14,862 nt of DNA from Candidatus Poseidoniia archaeon (lineage in GTDB: Archaea; Thermoplasmatota; Poseidoniia; MGIII; CG-Epi1): contig JAPYSZ010000021.1 of NCBI GenBank assembly GCA_029941645.1, forward strand, positions 1 to 14,862. The letters are read 5' to 3'. Shown here one piece after another: positions 1-7,128 of this stretch. Below the pieces are notes generated by a model. It searched no databases. It worked only from the letters and a program-made list of their open reading frames with translations, and had not been told where the DNA came from. Position 1 is the first letter of the stretch; every line of letters starts with the position of its first letter. The translations under genes and the position numbers were made by a program.

Positions 1-215
1 GCTATTTCTTTTGCTGCTAGAAACAATTCTCCCATGGTTTGCGTATGATTTTCTTCTAAATCATTAAGTGTAGAAATATGTTCTTTGGGAATTATCAAAA
101 TATGAGTTGGAGCTACTGGATTTATATCATTGAAAGCTAATATATGATCATTTTCATAAACGATATCGCCTGGAATTTCTCCATCTCTAATTTTACAAAA
201 GAGGCACTCCGACAT
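1..215 (-). CDS. HIT-family (HINT-like) nucleotide hydrolase, 3' part cut off by window edge
   Basis: HIT proteins of this branch are small cytoplasmic nucleotide phosphoramidases or hydrolases. The visible 71 residues begin MSECLFCKI and carry the N-terminal CxxC pair (C4, C7) found in many HINT proteins. The segments IPGDIVYENDHILAFNDI and PVAPTHILIIPKEHI are typical of the first half of the HIT fold. The catalytic HxHxH triad would lie beyond base 1, so activity cannot be judged. The ATG at 213-215 has no Shine-Dalgarno sequence, but an AT-rich TATA-like stretch lies about 22 nt upstream, just behind the stop codon of the preceding minus-strand gene 27 nt away. It may therefore have its own leaderless promoter or be read through from that gene. 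Family assignment is firm; the substrate is unknown. Confidence 0.9.
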   Translation of the reverse strand, partial: MSECLFCKIRDGEIPGDIVYENDHILAFNDINPVAPTHILIIPKEHISTLNDLEENHTQTMGELFLAAKEI

Positions 216-232
216 AAATGGCCATTAACTGT

Positions 233-242
233 CTTTTAAAAA
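233..242 (-). promoter_or_regulatory. TATA-like element of the HIT gene
   Basis: On the minus strand this reads TTTTTAAAAG, centred about 22 nt before the HIT start codon and directly after the stop codon of the upstream gene. No Shine-Dalgarno sequence is present between it and the ATG, which fits a leaderless archaeal transcript. The assignment rests on position and composition only. Confidence 0.4.
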
Positions 243-1673
243 TCACTGCATCAAATTCAAGTGCCCTGCAATAGCACCCATAGCAGTCCCTGTTTCAAAA
301 GCAATTTCAGAACCGGTAATTTCAAAGTGATAATTGGAATTGTCAATATAGGATTTAGGGAGGCCTTTAGGTCCTAATCCCATTATCATACAAAGTTTTC
401 CTTCTGGTTTTTTCAACTTGCTTGAATCGGGGTTTGCTGTAGTAATAATTTTTGAACCAGCCCAAGATTCATCAATATCGTTATCAAAAAAACGGACACG
501 ATCTTTAGATATTAATTGTGAAAGATAGCCGTCATTGGGCAATCTCATTTCTTTTATAATTTCCTTAGTCAAACGGTCTGATTCGATGCTAGGAAAGCCT
601 ATCAATGCCAAATCTAAATCAAAAGCAGAACAAAGGTTAGAGGCCTTGAAAACTGCCTTGTAATGTGGGTGATTCCAATTACCGTCATATGTATTGTAAA
701 GACCTAATGTATGCTTTCCTGAATTAGAGAGAGAAACCATAGTCTCACCTGGTGCAGATATTTTTTTACTATTTACTCCTTTTATCTTGTCTGTAGTTAT
801 TTGTAATTTAGACTCAAACTTAGCTTTAATTTCTGAATCATTTATAGATTTGATTATATTTTCAGCTTTAGATACAAAATAATTTGCTTCTTGAGACCAA
901 CCTTTACGATCTGCTCGAGCTACTAAAGCTATGAATATTGGTGCTGATTTCTCAGGCGAGATATTCGAGATAAAAGATTCTACTAATTCTAAATCGGAGG
1001 CTTGGGAAGACACACGGACCAGATATCTTAACATTTCTTCTGAATCTGCAGATTTGAGGGCCTCCTCAAGAGGAGATGATTCAAATTTAACTTTTGATTT
1101 ATGTACTTGAAAATGTAAATAACCTAGTAATTTTACTCTAAATTCGCCTTTAAGTTCAGATAAAATAGTGACTAACGCTTCTATTGGTTTTTGATTAATC
1201 CAACATCTGATAATCGCTTTCGAAGATTCAATTTCATATCCTCGTAATTTGACTGTTGTGTTCAGAATTGATTCCAGAAGGGTCGATGGAAAATGTTTTG
1301 CATTCTTTACAAAAAACTCTTTAGTATTCTTCCCTTTTTCTGATAATATTAATTTCAATATTTGTCGATATTGTGTTTCTTTCAAAGTCACGTCTCGAAT
1401 ATTTTTCATCTTCTTGGCAATTTCACCTAAGAGCTCTAACCTGCGCCAACTTTGATCTACATTGTTAGCTTGGGAAAAAACCGTTTTGAATAATTTTTCA
1501 GATTTTGAGGACTTTAATGAATTTGACGAAGCAATATATGTCAAACTTAGAGATACATAATACGGATCTGTAATGCTTTTAGCTATTGGAATTAATTGTT
1601 CAGGAGACTCTCCTTTCTTCAAATCCTGCTGTATGCGTCTTGCTATCGATGGATTATGATTTTTACGGCCCAC
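243..1673 (-). CDS. Helical-repeat protein with C-terminal DUF531 (SPOUT-methyltransferase-like) domain
   Basis: 476 residues in two parts. Residues about 1-305 are Lys/Glu/Ser-rich and almost wholly helical in appearance, resembling a solenoid of short helical repeats (for example residues 37-50 and 76-90), with no motif I can name. Residues about 320-475 match my recollection of the archaeal DUF531 family: HTLGLYNTYD, then LCSAFDLDLALIGFP, then a glycine loop MGLGPKGLPK (431-440) and EITGSEIAFETGTAMGAIAG (451-470). The last two resemble motifs 2 and 3 of the SPOUT knot that binds S-adenosylmethionine, so an RNA methyltransferase-like role is an inference. DUF531 proteins I recall are short single-domain proteins, so the long N-terminal extension is unusual. 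The start codon is GTG, with no Shine-Dalgarno sequence. It is divergent from the IscA-like gene across 138 nt. Confidence 0.75.
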   Translation of the reverse strand: MGRKNHNPSIARRIQQDLKKGESPEQLIPIAKSITDPYYVSLSLTYIASSNSLKSSKSEKLFKTVFSQANNVDQSWRRLELLGEIAKKMKNIRDVTLKETQYRQILKLILSEKGKNTKEFFVKNAKHFPSTLLESILNTTVKLRGYEIESSKAIIRCWINQKPIEALVTILSELKGEFRVKLLGYLHFQVHKSKVKFESSPLEEALKSADSEEMLRYLVRVSSQASDLELVESFISNISPEKSAPIFIALVARADRKGWSQEANYFVSKAENIIKSINDSEIKAKFESKLQITTDKIKGVNSKKISAPGETMVSLSNSGKHTLGLYNTYDGNWNHPHYKAVFKASNLCSAFDLDLALIGFPSIESDRLTKEIIKEMRLPNDGYLSQLISKDRVRFFDNDIDESWAGSKIITTANPDSSKLKKPEGKLCMIMGLGPKGLPKSYIDNSNYHFEITGSEIAFETGTAMGAIAGHLNLMQ

Positions 1674-1782
1674 TAACTACTGATTGAAGAAAGCAATGAT
1701 TAAGGGTTATCCAATCGATTTAGGCGAAATTTATTATCTCCTGTTAATATAATACGTACTCAAAATCAGTCCATCAGTAAAC

Positions 1783-1790
1783 TATAAAAT
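1783..1790 (+). promoter_or_regulatory. TATA box of the IscA-like gene
   Basis: TATAAAAT centred about 25 nt upstream of the ATG at 1812, with no Shine-Dalgarno sequence between. This is the spacing expected if transcription starts at or next to the start codon (leaderless mRNA). It lies in the 138-nt divergent intergenic region 1674-1811. Confidence 0.55.
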
Positions 1791-1811
1791 CAAAGAGCTA
1801 CTTCAACATTT

Positions 1812-2153
1812 ATGATTAGTGTCACGGAAACCGCTGCCGAGAAAATAAACCAAGCTCTTGTCGAACAAGAAATGGATGGAAAATCACTAAAATTAGGAGT
1901 GTTTCCTGGCGGATGCGGCGGTGGATACCAATATGCTTTAGGCTTTGGTGAAAAAAGTGAAAATGATACTGCGTTTGAAGCAAATGGACTAAAAGTATTG
2001 ATTAACAACGAAGATGTTGACAAAATTAAAGGTACCGAGATTGACTACATTGTTAGTGAGATGGGTGAAGGTTTTAGAATAAATAATCCAAATTCTGCTC
2101 CTGAAGGCAAAAAAGGTGAGTGTAGTTGTGGTTCTGATAGCAGTTGTTGTTAG
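1812..2153 (+). CDS. HesB/IscA-family (A-type) iron-sulfur cluster carrier
   Basis: 113 residues. A-type carriers bind an Fe-S cluster or iron through three cysteines and pass it to apoproteins. The first conserved cysteine is C35 in FPGGCGGGYQYALGF, the standard position. Residues 74-95 (GTEIDYIVSEMGEGFRINNPN) match the family core. The usual ending is NPNA....CGCGxSF; here the CxC is C104-x-C106, displaced by several inserted residues (APEGKKGE) and followed by SDSSCC, which adds C112 and C113. It is transcribed rightward from its own TATA box; the hydrolase gene follows 14 nt after its stop and may be co-transcribed, although no functional link is obvious. The family is certain; the specific client is not known. 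Confidence 0.92.
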   Translation: MISVTETAAEKINQALVEQEMDGKSLKLGVFPGGCGGGYQYALGFGEKSENDTAFEANGLKVLINNEDVDKIKGTEIDYIVSEMGEGFRINNPNSAPEGKKGECSCGSDSSCC

Positions 2154-2167
2154 GGACACTAAAAGGA

Positions 2168-4021
2168 ATGAGAGACGTTAGCTTTCCAGGACAAATATTT
2201 TCGCTGCTGACCGTGGCAATCATGATTAGTAGTGCATGGATAGTTTACATGCAAAATGAAGAAGATTTGGAATTGACTCGTGTTCCTGTATGGGCTAGGA
2301 GTCAAATGCCATATGATACAACTCAAGCATACAGTTTTGTCCTTCAACAAGGTAAATATGAAATATTAGAAACTGAAAATGAATTTAATTCCGTTCATAT
2401 TATGATTCCTTATGACTTGCCAATAACTGAAGGAGGGGCTGCAGTTACATGTTCAATAGGTATGGACTGTCCGCAGATTAGCTTAGCGTACTGGAGGCCG
2501 AAAGTTCCTAATGGAATGAAAGTACCCGTTATTGTTGAAATTGGCCCATATTTTGGCGAAGAATCGGCCGGAACGCCAGATATCACCACGCCTGGTAGCT
2601 GGTTAGGAATGGGAATTATACAGAATTTGCTTCCTCATGGATTTGCGTTCGCTCAAGTTTCTGTTAGCGGTACTGGAATGTCTAATCATTGTATGGATTT
2701 AATGGGGTACGCAGAACAAGAAGGAATTAACGCTGCAGTTGAATGGTTAGGTACACAAGAATGGTCTAATGGAAATGTAGGAATGATTGGGAAATCCTAT
2801 GATGGGTCTACGCCTTGGCAAGCTGCAATGTATGGTGATGAATATCTGAAAACTATTGTACCTATCTCTGGACTTATAGGAGTAAGAGAACTCATGTGGA
2901 AGAATGGTTCTTCTGAAGCTAGAGCGCCATTTATGCACAATGTAGTTTACGGTTCGTATGGTTTCAGTTCTGAAAAAGAGGACGAAAATCTACAGAACGC
3001 ATGTGAAGATTATCTTTTGGGTCCTATCCATGCAACAAATGGTTACATTTTTGCTGGAAATGAATTTGTGGATAGCTACTGGGGGGAACGATACTTCCTA
3101 GATCGTGTTTTGGAAAATTATGGAGGATCTGTGTATATTGTTCAAGGATTCCAGGATTGGAATGTTGATCCGCACATGGCTGTTCCCACTGTTAATACTC
3201 TATTAGACCACGGAATTGAAGCTAAAGTTTTGATGGGACAATGGGATCATGATTATCCTGATAGACCAGATTATCAGAAACAAAGATCAGACCCTGGAAG
3301 AGGTTCAGAAGCTTATCCTCAGATGGTTAGATTTGATTGGATGCAGGATCTGCTTGAATGGTTTACATATTATCTTCAAGAAACAGGGCCTAAACCAAGT
3401 CATTACATTGAAATACAAAATAATAGAGGAGAATGGAGAGTAGAAGAACGCTATCCAGCCTCAGATTCAAAAACAATCGAAATGGCATTAGGCAGTAATA
3501 ATCTTAGCTTAGTAGAACAAAGCATAATGGGCACTACTGTGTATCCTGGAATGGAAGCTACCGATGACTGGGTGATCTTTGAAACCGATACATATAATTC
3601 GGACTTCCGATTCGGAGGGTTGCCTCAATTGCACCTAGACGTCACGCCTCTTGGTTCTGGAGGTTCAATCTATGCGCTAATGGAGGACTGTTCTGCTGAA
3701 GGTGAATGTATTCATATCGGGCATGCAATTATGGATCTAAGATATCATGAGGGTGGAAATGAATACCATAATATCATTCCTGGAGTAACAATAAGGGCCA
3801 AGATGGAATTCTTTGCAATGGATGTTTTAATTCCTGAAGGACATAACATACAGCTTTCACTTAGAGACGTTGGTGAAGATTATTTACCACCTAGTACTGA
3901 AGCTGCTATTGACATTGACATTAGTGGAAATAGTGTTTTAAGGCTACATGAAATAAATGTTGATAATAAAAATTTCTTTGAACCGCCTATCTGTATGCAT
4001 ACTGATTGTATAGAAGAATAG
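2168..4021 (+). CDS. Membrane-anchored S15/CocE-type alpha/beta-hydrolase (X-Pro dipeptidyl-peptidase-like)
   Basis: 617 residues from the ATG at 2168; a TTG 24 nt upstream (2144) is in frame but overlaps the IscA-like gene, and AAAAGG sits just before the ATG. A hydrophobic segment at residues about 11-29 acts as signal anchor, placing the enzyme outside the cell. The catalytic triad of the S15/CocE family is visible: nucleophile S210 in GKSYDGS, D330 in GFQDWNVDP, H361 in GQWDHDYPD. The C-terminal third (about 470-600) has the beta-rich look of the S15 jelly-roll domain (LPQLHLDVTP). Short-spaced cysteine pairs (C95/C101, and CSAEGEC and CMHTDC near the end) suggest extracellular disulfides. 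The Asp context favours Pro-specific peptidases over cocaine esterases, but the substrate is unproven. The following gene is another exported peptidase. Confidence 0.88.
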   Translation: MRDVSFPGQIFSLLTVAIMISSAWIVYMQNEEDLELTRVPVWARSQMPYDTTQAYSFVLQQGKYEILETENEFNSVHIMIPYDLPITEGGAAVTCSIGMDCPQISLAYWRPKVPNGMKVPVIVEIGPYFGEESAGTPDITTPGSWLGMGIIQNLLPHGFAFAQVSVSGTGMSNHCMDLMGYAEQEGINAAVEWLGTQEWSNGNVGMIGKSYDGSTPWQAAMYGDEYLKTIVPISGLIGVRELMWKNGSSEARAPFMHNVVYGSYGFSSEKEDENLQNACEDYLLGPIHATNGYIFAGNEFVDSYWGERYFLDRVLENYGGSVYIVQGFQDWNVDPHMAVPTVNTLLDHGIEAKVLMGQWDHDYPDRPDYQKQRSDPGRGSEAYPQMVRFDWMQDLLEWFTYYLQETGPKPSHYIEIQNNRGEWRVEERYPASDSKTIEMALGSNNLSLVEQSIMGTTVYPGMEATDDWVIFETDTYNSDFRFGGLPQLHLDVTPLGSGGSIYALMEDCSAEGECIHIGHAIMDLRYHEGGNEYHNIIPGVTIRAKMEFFAMDVLIPEGHNIQLSLRDVGEDYLPPSTEAAIDIDISGNSVLRLHEINVDNKNFFEPPICMHTDCIEE

Positions 4022-4027
4022 ATATCT

Positions 4028-4035
4028 CTTAAAAC
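4028..4035 (+). promoter_or_regulatory. Possible TATA-like element of the M28 peptidase gene
   Basis: CTTAAAAC lies about 19-26 nt before the ATG at 4054, within the 32-nt gap after the S15 hydrolase gene. Its placement is like that of the other TATA-like elements in the window. The match is weak, and co-transcription with the upstream gene is equally possible. Confidence 0.25.
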
Positions 4036-4053
4036 TAAGGCTTATAGGTAAAT

Positions 4054-5814
4054 ATGAAAAGATTAGGGGCAATAGCATTAGCATTCTTGTTTTTGATGCC
4101 TGCAATTGCCGGTTGCTTGGAAGATGAAAAACCAGATTCTCTATCTATGGATGATATTGTAATTTCACCTGAAACAATGACTGCAGGCGAATTCCAGCCT
4201 CTTGTTATCACTGCAAAGAAAGATATGTCTGTTTTCATCCCAAACTTGGTTATTGATCCGCAGTCTAATTACGTACAAAATGGGACTGTTTTAGATATGA
4301 AAACTGGAGAAACAATGCAACTGATTTCTTTAGCTCCACCCAGAATTGACTCTGCTTTTGTATTCTTAGCAAAATATGGAACTGAAATTTGGCCGATACG
4401 AAATTCAAACGAAAGTTGGGATCAATGGGTCAATCGAAATGGAATGAAAGATGAAGGTATGTCTGTTTCAAGGATAGAACCTACAGAAGGGAATTCACTT
4501 TACACCCTAAATAGCACAAAGGAAAGGGCAAGCAATAGTGTGCCTGTTCGAATTACGGTCGAAAGGCAAATTTCTGCCGCTTACTCTGTAGATGAAGGTG
4601 GATTATTCTCGACCGGATTTGTAGATGGACGGACTGTGTACAATAATATTTACCGTATTACTGATGATACTACGGATCTTTTAGATCCTGCTGACGGAGC
4701 AGTTGGCTATCTTGATAGATGGGCTGGACAAGGAAACTTAGCATACGAAGATGCAGCGCAATTTTTGATAGCTGAAATGACGGCTTATGGTCTTCGTGTA
4801 GAAACACAAAGATTTGATTTAACTGATGTTTTAGGAAATCAAAATCCAGAAGCGTACAATATTTGTGGATTTAGAGATGGAACGCTATATCCCGATGAGT
4901 GGTTAGTATTCGGAGCACATTTTGACATTGCACCACCTGCAAATGCAGTACTGATTGATCCCCATGATTCAGGATCAAGAACATACGGTACCCGATATGG
5001 AGGTTATGATAATACAGCAGGAACTTCTATGGTCTTAGCTACTGCCGAAGCAATGGCCGATATGCCATATGATACTCGTAGAACCATGGTATTCTGTTTA
5101 TGGTCTGGTGAAGAAGGTGGAAAGAGAGGTAGTGATTATTGGACGGATACTTTAGCAGATAACCATCCAGAAGTTACAGTTACGAATTACATCAATCTAG
5201 ACATGGCTGGTGTAAATTGGCCAGGTGGTGGTGGTGCACCTTGTGGTGATGAACATGGAGGTAATGGAAATTGTGATCCGGACCCGCAGCCTGATGAGGG
5301 GGGATATCCAAAAGACAGTGAAGTTTGGCCTATGAGAATCTACATTGGGCCTTCTCTGAACTACAATAAGATAGATCAGCCAGATATGGTATACCTTAGT
5401 CAATGGATTGGAGCTGATGCAATTAATGTTTCAATGCAACAAGATATTCTAGTAGGATCTGATAATAATAGTGAAAGTACTTGGAAATATGATGTGTGGC
5501 TAGAAGAAGATCGTCCTGAAATAATCATATATGAAGATACAACCGCCCGAAGTGATCATGCTTCTTTTCAGGATAATTTAGGTACCATTACTCTAGGTTA
5601 TGGTGGCTTAGTAGATGGTTATTGGTGTTATCATCAAACGTGTGATACATTAGAAGAAATGGAAGATTGGATGGATACTCAAAGTAGAGATTATGGCAAT
5701 AATGCAACCGGAAAGAATAACCTTGTTAACTCACTAGATATGATAACTTGGTGGGCCACTTACAGTTTTTTCCACATGGATGAAAGACCTATTTTGAATG
5801 TATACTTAGATTAG
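4054..5814 (+). CDS. M28-family zinc aminopeptidase, predicted lipoprotein
   Basis: 586 residues. A Lys/Arg start and hydrophobic stretch end in a lipobox, AIAG-C21, so the protein is probably lipid-anchored on the outer face of the membrane. Residues about 30-210 form an Asp-rich N-terminal region I cannot name. The M28 catalytic domain follows, with the metal ligands in order: H289 (GAHFD), D319 (YDNTAG), E353/E354 (SGEEGG; general base and ligand), D383 (NLDMAG) and H527 (CYHQTCDT), plus the conserved ARSDHASF at 498-505. All expected ligands are present. An unusual Gly/Asp-rich insertion with two cysteines (C397, C407) spans about 390-418, just after the D383 ligand. Together with the upstream S15-type hydrolase it would degrade external peptides for uptake; exact specificity cannot be read from the sequence. 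Confidence 0.92.
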   Translation: MKRLGAIALAFLFLMPAIAGCLEDEKPDSLSMDDIVISPETMTAGEFQPLVITAKKDMSVFIPNLVIDPQSNYVQNGTVLDMKTGETMQLISLAPPRIDSAFVFLAKYGTEIWPIRNSNESWDQWVNRNGMKDEGMSVSRIEPTEGNSLYTLNSTKERASNSVPVRITVERQISAAYSVDEGGLFSTGFVDGRTVYNNIYRITDDTTDLLDPADGAVGYLDRWAGQGNLAYEDAAQFLIAEMTAYGLRVETQRFDLTDVLGNQNPEAYNICGFRDGTLYPDEWLVFGAHFDIAPPANAVLIDPHDSGSRTYGTRYGGYDNTAGTSMVLATAEAMADMPYDTRRTMVFCLWSGEEGGKRGSDYWTDTLADNHPEVTVTNYINLDMAGVNWPGGGGAPCGDEHGGNGNCDPDPQPDEGGYPKDSEVWPMRIYIGPSLNYNKIDQPDMVYLSQWIGADAINVSMQQDILVGSDNNSESTWKYDVWLEEDRPEIIIYEDTTARSDHASFQDNLGTITLGYGGLVDGYWCYHQTCDTLEEMEDWMDTQSRDYGNNATGKNNLVNSLDMITWWATYSFFHMDERPILNVYLD

Positions 5815-5849
5815 AAAAACGCCATGTATTCTTCTTCTCTATATTTGGT

Positions 5850-6011
5850 ATGGTTGCATTTTCAGAAGAAGACGTACTCTATATCGAGATGGATGAGCAC
5901 GCTATCCTGAAGATTCGGGATGCTGGAGTAAAACTCAGTCCGATTGAGGAAGACATAATCGCCGAAATGCAGAGCTTCAAGAAGAAAGACCAACCCTTTT
6001 GGAGAAGGTGA
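5850..6011 (+). CDS. Small 53-aa acidic/basic protein of unknown function preceding the membrane ATP-grasp gene
   Basis: An ATG-initiated reading frame begins MVAFSEEDVLYIEMDEHAIL and ends KKKDQPFWRR with TGA at 6009-6011. It ends 13 nt before the ATP-grasp start, and GGTGAT overlapping its stop codon could serve as ribosome binding site for that gene, suggesting translational coupling. The sequence has a predicted helix with alternating acidic and hydrophobic residues (about 31-44, PIEEDIIAEMQSF) and a basic, aromatic tail. There is no signal peptide, membrane segment, cysteine or motif I recognise. Its composition is like the richer G+C module to its right, not the M28 gene to its left. Without it the gap 5815-6024 would hold no gene. 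It could be a small partner of the ligase; this is inference. Confidence 0.6.
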   Translation: MVAFSEEDVLYIEMDEHAILKIRDAGVKLSPIEEDIIAEMQSFKKKDQPFWRR

Positions 6012-6012
6012 T
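6007..6012 (+). promoter_or_regulatory. Shine-Dalgarno-like GGTGAT before the membrane ATP-grasp gene
   Basis: GGTGAT matches part of the archaeal Shine-Dalgarno sequence and overlaps the stop codon of the 53-aa gene. Its 12-nt distance to the ATG at 6025 is longer than ideal. It supports co-expression of the two genes. Confidence 0.4.
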
Positions 6013-6024
6013 ACTCTATCCGCC

Positions 6025-7128
6025 ATGCTCTGGCGTAGATGGAGATTAACAGTTGGATGGTTTAAACGATGGTTAATCTGGGAATTCTGGCCCCCGTGGT
6101 TATTCTACCTGCCAATCATTCTCTGGGTCAGTTTACTGTCATTTAGATATCTGGGGCCACTCAAGGCAACTTCGGTAAATCCAGGTATATCGGCGTATGG
6201 CAAGTTTCTATTAAATACCAAATCCGACAAGCTCTCGGGATTCTCTTCAGAATATGTTGCACCGTTCGAATTATTGAAATACAAGGAAGATTTAGGAAAG
6301 CGGACTGGAAAAGCCATGGATTTTGTCAAGAAACATAACTTCCCCGTAGTTCTGAAACCTAATCTGGGGGGCCGAGGCGCCGGCGTATGGATAGTCAAGG
6401 ATAGCGACCAACTCAAATCCGACATCGAAATGATTGATTATGACGCAATAATTCAAGCCTATGTCCCAGGAGTAGAATACGGAATCTTCTGGATCAGACA
6501 CCCCAAGGAAAAGAAAGGCCGCGTTGTCTCTATCACTGAGAAACGCTTGCCCAAGATAACTGGCGACGGAGAGAGAACATTGGAAGAACTGGTGCTAACC
6601 CACCCTCGCTCGGTCTGTATGGCCAAGAAACATCTGACCTACCTCTCGGACCGTCTTGATTATATCCCGAAGGACGGAGAGGATGTCCTTATCGGAGAGA
6701 TTGGAACTCATTCACTGGGAGCCCTCTTCCTTGACGGTGGCGAGATCCACACCTCTGAATTGGATTCTCGATTCTCCAGCATTTCACAATCGCACAACGG
6801 TTTCTACTTTGGGAGGTTCGACGTCCGTGCACCTTCTATTGAGCACCTGAAGGCAGGAAAGAAAATCCAGATTCTCGAACTCAATGCCCTTTTTGGAGAA
6901 ATGACTCATATATGGGACAGCCGTTTGGGTTTGCTTCATGCATGGTCAACCTTGTGTAACCAATGGTCCCAGGCGTACAGTATAGGGGCCCACAACCGAA
7001 CCCATGGAGCACACAAGGCCCGATACAGGGATGCGCTAAAAGAGATATGGAACGTCTGGCGGCTCAATCGTCGCCACAAGCGGGCTACCATTTTGAGGAA
7101 TGATAGAATTCAGGCTTCTTTTTTGTGA
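6025..7128 (+). CDS. ATP-grasp ligase with N-terminal Trp-rich membrane anchor
   Basis: 367 residues. Residues about 7-40 form a tryptophan/phenylalanine-rich hydrophobic segment (FKRWLIWEFWPPWLFYLPI...), probably one membrane helix, followed by a conserved-looking NPGI (52-55). I recall the same EFWP-W-FY-P opening in a family of bacterial ATP-grasp proteins often labelled D-alanine-D-alanine ligase-like. The ATP-grasp core shows K111 in VVLKPNLGGRGAGV, a hinge-side segment IIQAYVPGVEYGIF (142-155), D266 in GRFDVRA and E285/N287 in ILELNALFGE as likely Mg-ATP ligands. Such enzymes join a carboxylate to an amine or thiol through an acyl phosphate; the substrate is unknown. The end is Arg/His-rich. 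Its 3' end overlaps the opposing kinase gene by 19 nt. The fold is certain; membrane placement is likely. Confidence 0.85.
   Translation: MLWRRWRLTVGWFKRWLIWEFWPPWLFYLPIILWVSLLSFRYLGPLKATSVNPGISAYGKFLLNTKSDKLSGFSSEYVAPFELLKYKEDLGKRTGKAMDFVKKHNFPVVLKPNLGGRGAGVWIVKDSDQLKSDIEMIDYDAIIQAYVPGVEYGIFWIRHPKEKKGRVVSITEKRLPKITGDGERTLEELVLTHPRSVCMAKKHLTYLSDRLDYIPKDGEDVLIGEIGTHSLGALFLDGGEIHTSELDSRFSSISQSHNGFYFGRFDVRAPSIEHLKAGKKIQILELNALFGEMTHIWDSRLGLLHAWSTLCNQWSQAYSIGAHNRTHGAHKARYRDALKEIWNVWRLNRRHKRATILRNDRIQASFL

Noticed and set aside
2144..2167. An upstream TTG start for the S15-type hydrolase
   Set aside because: It overlaps the end of the IscA-like gene, and the ATG at 2168 has a purine-rich AAAAGG before it and directly precedes the signal anchor.
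5221..5250. Short GGTGGTGGTGGTG repeat as a possible microsatellite or regulatory repeat
   Set aside because: It lies in the coding frame of the M28 peptidase and simply encodes a Gly-rich loop.
6105..6425. Long minus-strand open frame inside the membrane ATP-grasp gene
   Set aside because: It is a shadow of the real gene: no family resemblance, no start context, and the plus-strand frame has intact ATP-grasp motifs.
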